DNA of 32,084 bases from Patescibacteria group bacterium (GTDB taxonomy: Bacteria; Patescibacteriota; Minisyncoccia; Phycocordibacterales; UBA12088), in assembly GCA_015491245.1 (NCBI GenBank), contig WFWH01000041.1, positions 1 through 32,084 on the forward strand, given 5' to 3'. Shown piece after piece: positions 26,225-32,084 of this stretch. Position 1 is the stretch's first letter, and every line of letters begins with the position of its first letter. Made by a program: the position numbers and the translations under genes. The notes under the pieces were generated by a model, which worked only from the letters and a program-made list of their open reading frames with translations, was not told the origin of the DNA and did no database searches.

Positions 26225-26267
26225 CACAAAGCAGCCGCCGTACGCCACGCGTACGGCGGCGTTGCGG
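26207..26267. repeat. 61-bp direct repeat, copy 1 (includes the tRNA-Asp 3' end)
   Basis: It comprises the last 18 nt of tRNA-Asp plus 43 nt downstream, including a perfect 12-bp hairpin (GCCGCCGTACGC / GCGTACGGCGGC, 26234-26260). It is identical base for base to 26392-26452. In this copy the hairpin probably ends the tRNA transcript. Confidence 0.9.
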
Positions 26268-26293
26268 GTGCGCAGAGCGCTACGGGACTCGAA

Positions 26294-26347
26294 CGGCGTG
26301 CCCGGTATACAAGAGCCGCCCGCGGCGGCTGCTTGTCGGGCACGCCG
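26294..26347. repeat. 54-nt two-tier hairpin / cruciform
   Basis: The outer stem is CGGCGTGCCC / GGGCACGCCG (10 bp). Inside it are ACAAG/CTTGT and AGCCGCC-CGC-GGCGGCT stems. Immediately to its left, 26282-26294 is an inverted 13-nt copy of the tRNA-Asp T-arm (GTTCGAGTCCCGT on the minus strand). It lies between the two 61-bp direct repeats. Confidence 0.75.
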
Positions 26348-26391
26348 CGTCCAACGCCGCTTAGCGCGCGTGCGCGCTTAGCAGAGTGGGA

Positions 26392-26452
26392 CGAGTCCCG
26401 TCGCTCGCGCACAAAGCAGCCGCCGTACGCCACGCGTACGGCGGCGTTGCGG
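26392..26452. repeat. 61-bp direct repeat, copy 2
   Basis: An exact copy of 26207-26267 at an offset of 185 bp. It starts with a tRNA-Asp tail (18 nt) that has no tRNA body in front, so it is a fragment. The 12-bp hairpin is at 26419-26445. Confidence 0.9.
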
Positions 26453-26613
26453 ACTGAGCGCGTCCACATAGGTAACTTTTTCTATTTTTTAGAGTTTTTT
26501 ATAAAAAAGCAGCCACTTCTGCTGCTGCTACTCCGCACCGGGGAGTGACGGGGGTGATTGCGGCAGTGGTGCTGTGCTAGTATTTACTAGGAATTAGCAA
26601 TTGCATTATTCAT
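26453..26613. other. AT-rich gap before the cupredoxin gene
   Basis: No gene is seen. Much of this segment, notably 26475-26508 and 26578-26613, is far richer in A/T than the rest of the window, with T-runs and ATAAAAAAG. AGCAG and CTGCT runs near 26508-26530 could form a small hairpin. It may be a promoter UP region or the edge of inserted DNA. Confidence 0.4.
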
Positions 26614-26619
26614 TATAGA
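26614..26619 (+). promoter_or_regulatory. -10 element of the cupredoxin gene, leaderless
   Basis: TATAGA, in an AT-rich context, ends 7 nt before ATG 26627, the normal distance from a -10 element to the transcription start. Confidence 0.5.
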
Positions 26620-26626
26620 GAATAGT

Positions 26627-27148
26627 ATGAACACCAAATTACTTATTGGCGGTATAGTGGTACTCGCCGGAGTTTTGGTCGTGTTCTTGTGGTTGCGCAG
26701 CAGCCAGGAAATGCCTGCCACCGTTGATGCGCCAACTGGCGTTCCTCCTGCGCCCGCAGCGCCTCCTGCGCAACAATCTCCGACGGCCACCCAAGCGCAA
26801 AGCGCCTCCACACCGGTCGCGGATGAAACAGACCCCTCTCCTGCAGCTTCTCCTGCTGCTGAGACGTCTTCCCAAAAGACCTTTAACATCACTGGACGCA
26901 ACTTCGCATTCTCCCTGCAGGAGATTCGCGTGAAAAAGGGTGACACCGTCACCATCAACTTTTCTTCCGTGGAAGGATTCCATGACTTCACCATTGACGA
27001 ATTCAACGCGCGCACTGAACGGGTCCAAGCAGGCCAGTCAAGCTCGGTGACGTTTGTGGCGGACAAAGCAGGTACGTTTGAGTATTACTGCTCCGTGGGA
27101 AGCCACCGCGCGCTGGGCATGGTGGGGCGACTCATTGTGGAAGAGTAG
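26627..27148 (+). CDS. Membrane-anchored cupredoxin (blue copper protein)
   Basis: This 173-residue protein has an N-terminal membrane anchor (about residues 5-23), a Pro/Ala/Ser/Thr-rich linker (about 28-82), then a cupredoxin domain. The type 1 copper ligands are complete: H119 (GFHDF), C155, H160 and M165 (YYCSVGSHRALGM). It should carry a copper ion and move electrons, or buffer copper, outside the membrane. No oxidase or reductase partner is in the window. It lies upstream of a small membrane peptide and a ZIP transporter. A strong terminator follows. The start is ATG 26627, on its own -10. The fold and copper site are confident; the partner is unknown. Confidence 0.92.
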   Translation: MNTKLLIGGIVVLAGVLVVFLWLRSSQEMPATVDAPTGVPPAPAAPPAQQSPTATQAQSASTPVADETDPSPAASPAAETSSQKTFNITGRNFAFSLQEIRVKKGDTVTINFSSVEGFHDFTIDEFNARTERVQAGQSSSVTFVADKAGTFEYYCSVGSHRALGMVGRLIVEE

Positions 27149-27183
27149 CGACAGCGGCCTTATCCAAGAGGTGCCAATGCAAA

Positions 27184-27203
27184 AACCCCGGTGTGCCGGG
27201 GTT
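27184..27203 (+). terminator. Intrinsic terminator of the cupredoxin gene
   Basis: AACCCCGG and CCGGGGTT pair around a TGTG loop, followed by CTTGTAATTTT. It begins 36 nt after the stop codon. Confidence 0.8.
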
Positions 27204-27302
27204 CTTGTAATTTTGGGGCGTGCACTGCCATGCCGCACAGTAGCCTATAGGAAGGCGTCATGGGGATTCGTGCCACGCCGCGCTGTACCTGAGGGGTGCT
27301 AG

Positions 27303-27308
27303 TATATT
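27303..27308 (+). promoter_or_regulatory. -10 element of the 50-residue peptide gene
   Basis: TATATT, within GCTAGTATATTCTAC, ends 5 nt before the double ATG at 27314/27317. Confidence 0.4.
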
Positions 27309-27313
27309 CTACA

Positions 27314-27466
27314 ATGATGTTCTTTACCGTTTTTTTGGGTGTCTTGGTTGTACTGGTGGCAGCAGCACACATAGCAGCCGCTGGAGGCATACTGTGTACT
27401 TTTTATGCCTATCGTGTGCTACGCGGAAATGAGAGTGGTGATCAGCGCCATCATTCCCGCACCTAG
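27314..27466 (+). CDS. Small membrane peptide, 50 residues, unknown function
   Basis: The ORF starts MMFFTVFLGVLVVLVAAAHI, giving a single clear membrane helix (about residues 3-30), then a short basic tail (YRVLRGNESGDQRHH). It has a -10-like TATATT just upstream, in the same near-leaderless geometry as its neighbours. Its 3' end overlaps the ZIP transporter gene on the opposite strand by 48 bp (27419-27466). It lies between cupredoxin and ZIP genes and ends in two histidines, so a metal-related role is possible but unproven. Small size makes a chance ORF conceivable, but a helix this clean after a plausible promoter argues for a gene. Confidence 0.5.
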   Translation: MMFFTVFLGVLVVLVAAAHIAAAGGILCTFYAYRVLRGNESGDQRHHSRT

Positions 27467-28186
27467 CGCCGCCCAGAAGAGAGGGAGCATGATTCCCTCA
27501 CGCTGTGCCGCCCGTAATGAGTGAGGCGCGAGATCTTGTGCGATTACCGAGAGGAGCGCACCGCCCGCTACCGCGAGCACACCCGCGCGGAGTACCTCAG
27601 CCTCTCCCAGGAGAAGGCCGCCGGTGATGCCAATAAGGACAGTTCCGGATACTAAAAAATTTCGCACGAGCGCTTGCCTCACCGAGAGTCCCGCACGCCG
27701 CAGCACAAAAAATTCTGATAATTCCTGGAGCGTTTCATGTAGCACTACCGCAAGTGTCACCGCGATGCCCAAGGAAACGCTCACGGTAAATGAAGTGGCA
27801 ATCATAATGCCGTCTCCCGCATTATGCACCGCATCTGCGGCGAGTATACGTAAGGCATGCGGGCGTGCATTCTCACGTGTGTGTTCACAGGTGTCCTCAC
27901 GATGATGGTGGTGGTAGTCAGTGACAGTTTTTCCTAGGAGGTACATGAGACCGATACCTGCCAGGGCAAGCCCCAACATTGTTGGCAGGGAAAGTACATT
28001 GGCAATTTCTCTGAAAATGCCTACGGCCACTACTATAAACACCCCCGCGGCAAAACTCACCAAGAGGTGCAGGTGCGTTTGGGTCCATCGAGAGAAAAAA
28101 CGGTTGAGCGTAATGACGCCGATGAGGGACACCGACATGACCACCAAACCGGCAAGCAGTGGATAAGCAAAAAAGAAATTTTCCAT
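27419..28186 (-). CDS. ZIP family divalent metal transporter
   Basis: This 255-residue polytopic membrane protein with about eight helices takes Zn2+, Fe2+ or related metals into the cytoplasm. The two ZIP metal-site helices are clear: HNAGDGIMIATSF (H121, N122, D125) and HETLQELSEFFVL (H150, E151, E155). The loop between helices 3 and 4 is histidine-rich (HHHH at 92-95, plus CEH), as in many ZIP proteins. The frame is open to 28315, but ATG 28186 starts directly before the first helix, with a TATGCT on the minus strand (28204-28209) upstream. It is divergent from the export operon and its 3' end overlaps the small peptide gene. Confident family call; the metal is not determined. Confidence 0.9.
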   Translation of the reverse strand: MENFFFAYPLLAGLVVMSVSLIGVITLNRFFSRWTQTHLHLLVSFAAGVFIVVAVGIFREIANVLSLPTMLGLALAGIGLMYLLGKTVTDYHHHHREDTCEHTRENARPHALRILAADAVHNAGDGIMIATSFTVSVSLGIAVTLAVVLHETLQELSEFFVLRRAGLSVRQALVRNFLVSGTVLIGITGGLLLGEAEVLRAGVLAVAGGALLSVIAQDLAPHSLRAAQREGIMLPLFWAALGAGMMALITTLISA

Positions 28187-28279
28187 GAAAAGGGTTACTT
28201 TGCAGCATACGCACCTTATCTCTTGTCGGCAAGCTGCGCGGATGCGTAAGGATGCAGCGACGCGGCGCGTGCAGTGCGC

Positions 28280-28285
28280 TATACT
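28280..28285 (+). promoter_or_regulatory. -10 element of the MacAB-type operon
   Basis: TATACT ends 14 nt before ATG 28300, so the leader is about 8 nt. The following AGAGAAGAAAG is purine-rich but not a clear Shine-Dalgarno sequence. Confidence 0.55.
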
Positions 28286-28299
28286 AGAGAAGAAAGCGT

Positions 28300-29883
28300 A
28301 TGGGTAAGAACGCATTCCGTGGTATTTTGCTGGCAGGTGCGGTGGTAGCGGTCACAGTGGCGTTTGGGATATGGCGCACAGGAGGACAGAGTGCACCCCC
28401 CTATGAATACATTGCTGCCGTACGAGGCGCCGTGGTGCGCGAAGTGAACGTGACCGGTGTGGTGGAGCCTGCATTACGCATCCCGCTTGCTTTTGAGAAG
28501 GGGGGAAGGGTTGCACAAATTTTCGTGGGAGAGGGACAAGCGGTGCGTGCGGGAGATTTACTTGCTCGCCTGTCCGATGCAGAAGCGGATGCGGCGTACC
28601 GCGCTGCATTGGCTGAATTGGCTGAAACACGCGCGCGGTGGGAAAAAACACTGCGTGGCGCACGCCAGGAGGAAAGAGCCCTCGCGGAGGCAAAACTTGG
28701 TGCCGCGCGCCTCCAAGAGCTTCAGGCGGAAGAGGAGGTGAAAGAGAAAGTAGCCGAGGCTTTTTCGCGCGCGTATGGTGAGGTGCGAAAAAGTATTGAC
28801 CAATTGTACGAGAGGGAAGTTTCGGGTTCATTTCGGTTTGGCGTTAACATAGATGACGGCAGTGTGCGTTACTTTTTTTCCGCACCACGCGAGGAAGCCA
28901 TCACCCTCAGCGAGCTGCGCACCCAGCTCGCCACGCGCTTTGCTGCATGGCAAGCGCGCAATGCGTACCAGGAGGAGGCGGCAGATGCGGGTGCGCACGC
29001 GCGTGCAGCAGAGGACGACCTTACTCTCTTGCGCACACTCTTGTCTAAAATGAGTGAAGTAATCATTGCACAGCGTGCGCGCAATACCAGCCAACAGGCG
29101 ATATACGATCGCTACAAAGACGATCTGGCTACTGCGCTGAATACGGTGAATGGGCTCCTCGCGTCGGTAAAACGCGCCCGCTTTGCGTACGAGCGCGCAC
29201 AGGCGGAAGTGCGCGTTGCGGAAGCAGAGCAGATGCTCACCACCGCCCCTGCACGCACCGAGGATGCGGCAATCGCTGAGGCGGCGGTGCGCCGCGCCCG
29301 CGCACGCGTAGCACAGGCCGCAGCACAGAGAGATGCGTGGTACCTGTTTGCGCCAAAGGACGGCATCATCACGCGCCGTGATGTGGAAGAGGGCGAGGTG
29401 GTGGCGGCAGGTGCGCCTGTCATAATGCTCGCGCCGGCGGCACGCTATCAATTGCGGGTGTTTCTCCCCGAGACAGACATAGTGGATGTCCGTGTCGGAC
29501 AGATGGCCCGCGTGTCACTAGATGCGGTGGAGGGGGAAACGTTTGATGCGCGGGTAGCGTCAATTGCGCCCCAGGAAACCATCCGTGACGGCGTACCTAC
29601 CTATAAGACCATTCTTTTCGCGGAGGAGCTGCCGTCGCAGGCGCGCTCCGGGATGTCGGCTGAGATCACCATCAAAGCGGCGGAAGTGCGCGACGTAATA
29701 AAAGTGCCTGCACGTACCCTGCAAGAGGAGGATGGTAAAGCGTACGTGCGTATCCTCACCGAGGACGGGCGAGTGGAGAAACGGCCGGTGGAGACGGGTC
29801 TGCGCGGGTCCGACGGCAGCGTTGCAATACGAAAAGGGGTAGCCGAGGGTGAAAGGGTGATACTCTTTTTGCGGGGAGAGTGA
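28300..29883 (+). CDS. Periplasmic-adaptor-like (HlyD/MacA family) efflux protein
   Basis: This 527-residue protein has one N-terminal membrane helix (about residues 8-25). The first half of a lipoyl domain (GRVAQIFVGEGQAVRAGDLLARL) follows, then a long alpha-helical hairpin (about 90-335), the second lipoyl half (FAPKDGIITRRDVEEGEVVAAGAPVIML) and beta-barrel plus membrane-proximal domains. It is longer than E. coli MacA because of an insertion in the hairpin (about 150-215, with SFRFGVNIDDGSVRYFF). In a cell without an outer membrane it may act as a spacer or extracellular funnel for the MacB-like exporter encoded next. It forms one unit with the ATPase (43-nt gap) and the permease. Substrate unknown. 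Confidence 0.88.
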   Translation: MGKNAFRGILLAGAVVAVTVAFGIWRTGGQSAPPYEYIAAVRGAVVREVNVTGVVEPALRIPLAFEKGGRVAQIFVGEGQAVRAGDLLARLSDAEADAAYRAALAELAETRARWEKTLRGARQEERALAEAKLGAARLQELQAEEEVKEKVAEAFSRAYGEVRKSIDQLYEREVSGSFRFGVNIDDGSVRYFFSAPREEAITLSELRTQLATRFAAWQARNAYQEEAADAGAHARAAEDDLTLLRTLLSKMSEVIIAQRARNTSQQAIYDRYKDDLATALNTVNGLLASVKRARFAYERAQAEVRVAEAEQMLTTAPARTEDAAIAEAAVRRARARVAQAAAQRDAWYLFAPKDGIITRRDVEEGEVVAAGAPVIMLAPAARYQLRVFLPETDIVDVRVGQMARVSLDAVEGETFDARVASIAPQETIRDGVPTYKTILFAEELPSQARSGMSAEITIKAAEVRDVIKVPARTLQEEDGKAYVRILTEDGRVEKRPVETGLRGSDGSVAIRKGVAEGERVILFLRGE

Positions 29884-29926
29884 AATACCCATTCTCCAAA
29901 CCTGCGCCTGCTGCACCACACAGAGC

Positions 29927-30628
29927 ATGAATCTGCTTGAGGTCAAAGATGTGGAAAAGACCTACCCCGACGGCACGCGGGCGCTGCGTGGCGTTACGCT
30001 CTCCGTGCGCGCGGGGGAAATGGTGGCGGTTATGGGCCCGTCAGGATCGGGGAAATCCACCCTCCTGCATATTCTGGGGCTGCTGGATCGTGCAACAAAA
30101 GGCACGTACCGTTTTAAGGGACAGCGCACGGAAGCATTTGATGGCGCAACACTGGCGCACCTGCGTAATGCGGGGATAGGGTTTGTCTTCCAATTATTCA
30201 ATCTGATCGCAAACTTCTCCGTGGAAGAGAATGTGCAATTGCCGCTCTATTACTCGCAAGTTCCCGAGCGGGAGTGGCGCACTCGCGCGCATGAGATGTT
30301 AGAACGGGTGGGTTTGATGCATAAACGAAATCAATATCCCAATAAGCTTTCCGGCGGTGAGCGCCAGCGTGCGGCGATCGCGCGCGCGTTGGTTACGCAC
30401 CCGGAGATAATTCTCGCAGATGAGCCGACGGGCAATTTGGACAGCGCAACCGGGGCGCAGGTGATGGCACTGTTTCAAATGCTGCACCGAGAGGGGAAGA
30501 CCATCGTGCTCATTACACACGATCCCACTATCGCGGCATATGCGGAGCGTGTGGTACATCTCCGCGACGGCGTGGTAGCACGTGAAGCAATGCACCGCGC
30601 GGCCGCACCTCACACACCCACACCATGA
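29927..30628 (+). CDS. ABC transporter ATPase, MacB/LolD type
   Basis: This 233-residue ATPase has Walker [10 protein letters not shown] (about residues 38-46), Q-loop FVFQLFNLI, signature LSGGERQR, Walker [13 protein letters not shown] and H-loop LITHDP. The short linker and the DEPTGNLD motif are typical of MacB/LolD/FtsE-type exporters, which use ATP for mechanotransmission rather than classical transport. It pairs with the permease that starts in its last codons (ATGA overlap at 30625-30628), indicating translational coupling. High certainty. Confidence 0.95.
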   Translation: MNLLEVKDVEKTYPDGTRALRGVTLSVRAGEMVAVMGPSGSGKSTLLHILGLLDRATKGTYRFKGQRTEAFDGATLAHLRNAGIGFVFQLFNLIANFSVEENVQLPLYYSQVPEREWRTRAHEMLERVGLMHKRNQYPNKLSGGERQRAAIARALVTHPEIILADEPTGNLDSATGAQVMALFQMLHREGKTIVLITHDPTIAAYAERVVHLRDGVVAREAMHRAAAPHTPTP

Positions 30629-31869
30629 AATTGCATCACGCCGCCCATCAGGCCCTGCGGGGCCTATCCGCGCACCCTACGTGGCTTGGCCTTGCGCTGT
30701 TAGGTATAGCCATTGGCGTTGCTGCGGTGGTGTCTATCGCATCCTTGGGGGAGAGCGCTCGTGCGCTCGTGGTGGGAGAGATAGAGGGATTAGGCGCGGA
30801 AACGGTAGTGGTGCGCCCCGGCAGGGAGCCGAAGGGGCTCGCAGATATTCCTGATTTGCTGCTTACCCAATCGCTCACCATGCAAGATGTCGCGGCGCTG
30901 CAGCGGCGGGAAAATGTGCCGCACTTGCAGGACCTCATGCCTACCGTTTTCCTGCCCGGCCTTGTTGCGCGGAAAACAGAATCGTTCCGTGCGCATGTGT
31001 TTGGCGGAGATGCGAATTTTTTCAAAAAAGCACTTTCACTAGAGGTGAAGGAAGGGGTGGTATTTTCCAAGGAAGAAATTCGCGCCAAGCGACGCGTGGC
31101 GGTTATCGGCAGCCGTGTGCGCGATGAGCTTTTCGGCGGCGCGCAGGCGGTGGGCAAGAGGATAACCGTGGGGGGTGTCAAATTTAGGGTAGTAGGGGTG
31201 TTCGCACCGGCGGGCCAGGTTGCGTTTTTCGACGTAGACCGCGCAGTCGTCGTTCCCTATACCGCCGCTCAAGCCTACATAACAGGAACCCGCTACTTCA
31301 ATGAAATCGCCTTGCGTTTTAAGTCTCCTGAGTATGTAGCGCGCGGGGTGCGCGATGTGGCAGCGACCCTGCGGGAGCGCCACCGCCTCGGCCCCAACGA
31401 TGAGCCGGATTTCAACATCGTCACCCAACAGGCACTGGTGCGCCAGGTGGCTACCATAGTGGACGCACTAACGGTGTTTTTAATTGCGGTCGTTGCGGTG
31501 GCGCTCGTGGTGGGGGGCATTGGCATCATGAATATCATGCTGGTTTCGGTGACCGAGCGCACGCGCGAGGTGGGGGTGCGCAAAGCGGTGGGCGCGACCG
31601 ACCGCGACATTCTGCTGCAGTTTCTGCTGGAAGCGCTGCTGCTCACCGTAGCGGGCGGCATCGCGGGCGTTGTAGGCGCGCTGGGATTGTCCTATCTTGC
31701 CGCACGTGCGGTGGCGCGGTTTACTGCGCTTGATTGGCCGTTTGTGGTCCCGTGGGGTACGGTGCTGCTGGCAGTTTTTGTTGCAGGGATGATTGGGCTG
31801 GTGTTTGGCCTTTACCCGGCATGGAAGGCGGCACGGAAAGATCCGGTTGCGGCATTGCGCCATGAGTAG
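30625..31869 (+). CDS. ABC transporter permease, MacB type (FtsX domain)
   Basis: This 414-residue permease has an N-terminal helix (about residues 18-40), a large extracytoplasmic domain (about 45-275, MacB-PCD type) and three C-terminal helices (about 285-310, 335-365 and 375-400). The FtsX core NIMLVSVTERTREVGVRKAVGAT is a strong MacB marker. The last residues ARKDPVAALRHE match the family end. Together with the adaptor and ATPase it should form an exporter for a peptide, lipid or antibiotic; the substrate cannot be told. The start overlaps the ATPase stop by 4 nt. High certainty. Confidence 0.94.
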   Translation: MKLHHAAHQALRGLSAHPTWLGLALLGIAIGVAAVVSIASLGESARALVVGEIEGLGAETVVVRPGREPKGLADIPDLLLTQSLTMQDVAALQRRENVPHLQDLMPTVFLPGLVARKTESFRAHVFGGDANFFKKALSLEVKEGVVFSKEEIRAKRRVAVIGSRVRDELFGGAQAVGKRITVGGVKFRVVGVFAPAGQVAFFDVDRAVVVPYTAAQAYITGTRYFNEIALRFKSPEYVARGVRDVAATLRERHRLGPNDEPDFNIVTQQALVRQVATIVDALTVFLIAVVAVALVVGGIGIMNIMLVSVTERTREVGVRKAVGATDRDILLQFLLEALLLTVAGGIAGVVGALGLSYLAARAVARFTALDWPFVVPWGTVLLAVFVAGMIGLVFGLYPAWKAARKDPVAALRHE

Positions 31870-31902
31870 AGGGCGGTATCCGTGTGCGCAGCGTGAGGCA
31901 TT

Positions 31903-31932
31903 TTGCTCTCTCTGGCGGTCTTGTGGTATAAA
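31903..31932 (+). promoter_or_regulatory. Promoter of tRNA-Thr
   Basis: TTGCTC (31903-31908), an 18-nt spacer, and TATAAA (31927-31932) preceded by TGG. The tRNA begins 17 nt after the -10. Confidence 0.65.
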
Positions 31933-31948
31933 AGGAGCGCACGGCAGT

Positions 31949-32021
31949 GCCACCGTAGCTCAGTTGGTAGAGCGCATCCATGGTAAGGATGAGGTCCCCG
32001 GTTCAATCCCGGGCGGTGGCT
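31949..32021 (+). tRNA. tRNA-Thr(GGT)
   Basis: This is a complete cloverleaf with acceptor GCCACCG/CGGTGGC, D-stem GCTC/GAGC, anticodon stem CATCC/GGATG with GGT at 31982-31984, and T-loop TTCAATC. The discriminator is T73; bacterial tRNA-Thr usually has A73. No CCA is encoded. A 5-bp hairpin (CGCAG/CTGCG) follows at about 32029-32043. Confidence 0.93.
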
Positions 32022-32043
32022 CAGCACTCGCAGCCCTGCTGCG

Positions 32044-32084
32044 CTTGTGGTGAGAGTTATTTTTACTTTGGAAAGGCATACTAT
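32044..32084 (+). other. Window end, start of the next promoter region
   Basis: No gene is seen. A T-rich stretch (TTATTTTTACTTT) and a final GCATACTAT resemble the -10 region of a gene beyond the window. Confidence 0.3.

Noticed and set aside
26207-26452. CRISPR array
   Set aside because: There are only two copies of a 61-bp unit with one 124-bp spacer, no cas gene, and the unit contains a tRNA end.
26170-26469. Minus-strand ORF ending in SDGTRTRNLPRDR
   Set aside because: This is the well-known false translation of antisense tRNA-Asp; the DGTRTRN string comes from the T-arm and recurs wherever such a tRNA is read backwards.
28300-31869. Classical drug efflux MacAB-TolC set
   Set aside because: No TolC-like gene is seen and the organism probably lacks an outer membrane, so only a MacAB-type exporter is claimed.

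Overview
The window looks like a chromosomal piece of a Patescibacteria (CPR) genome, probably a GC-rich Parcubacteria (Paceibacteria) lineage. The reasons are: a compact type IV pilus (T4P) locus with pilM-N-O, pilB, pilT, pilC, pilD and several prepilins but no PilQ secretin; small cysteine-rich and two-helix proteins of a kind I recall from Parcubacteria; tRNA genes without an encoded CCA; and very short leaders with little Shine-Dalgarno signal. No rRNA or ribosomal protein gene is present, so the placement is an inference.

Layout. 1-1464 (minus strand): a three-gene set (two-helix protein, DUF411 metal-binding protein, 8-cysteine membrane-anchored protein), probably for copper or another soft metal. 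1640-2455 (minus): a protein with a beta-carbonic-anhydrase-like CxDxR motif, ended by a good intrinsic terminator. 2638-3906: tyrS. 3926-4603 (minus): comF, divergent from pilM. 4651-18832: the T4P locus, in the order pilM, pilN, pilO, a small PilP-like protein, pilB, a stand-alone receiver protein, pilT, pilC, the probable major pilin, a GspG-like pilin, pilD, three minor prepilins (FimT/GspH-like, PilW/GspJ-like with an EF-hand loop, PilV/GspI-like), and a large PilX-Ig-LamG protein that could sit at the pilus tip. 18898-22704: ligA, gatC, gatA. 22722-24095: a membrane protein with three SH3-like repeats and a C-terminal domain carrying a HEPN-type RNxxxH motif. 24170-26626: a sparse region with an odd initiator-like tRNA-Met, a secreted acidic protein, a sugar nucleotidyltransferase, tRNA-Met/Ile2(CAT), tRNA-Asp, and a repeat block built from pieces of the tRNA-Asp 3' end. 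26627-28186: cupredoxin, a 50-residue membrane peptide, and a ZIP metal transporter (minus). 28300-31869: a MacA/MacB-type tripartite export set (adaptor, ATPase, permease). 31949-32021: tRNA-Thr(GGT).

How it fits together. The T4P locus encodes the cytoplasmic platform, both motor ATPases, the peptidase and a full set of minor pilins. With comF on the other side of a palindromic -10 element, it suggests DNA uptake or host-cell attachment. The metal genes at the left end, the cupredoxin and the ZIP transporter point to metal handling. A recurring pattern is a -10 hexamer, often preceded by TGn, that ends 5-9 nt before the start codon. It implies that many of these mRNAs are leaderless or nearly so.

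The best candidates for undescribed biology are the SH3-HEPN membrane protein, the tRNA-Asp-derived repeat block, the leaderless promoter architecture, and the Ig-LamG and EF-hand minor pilins.
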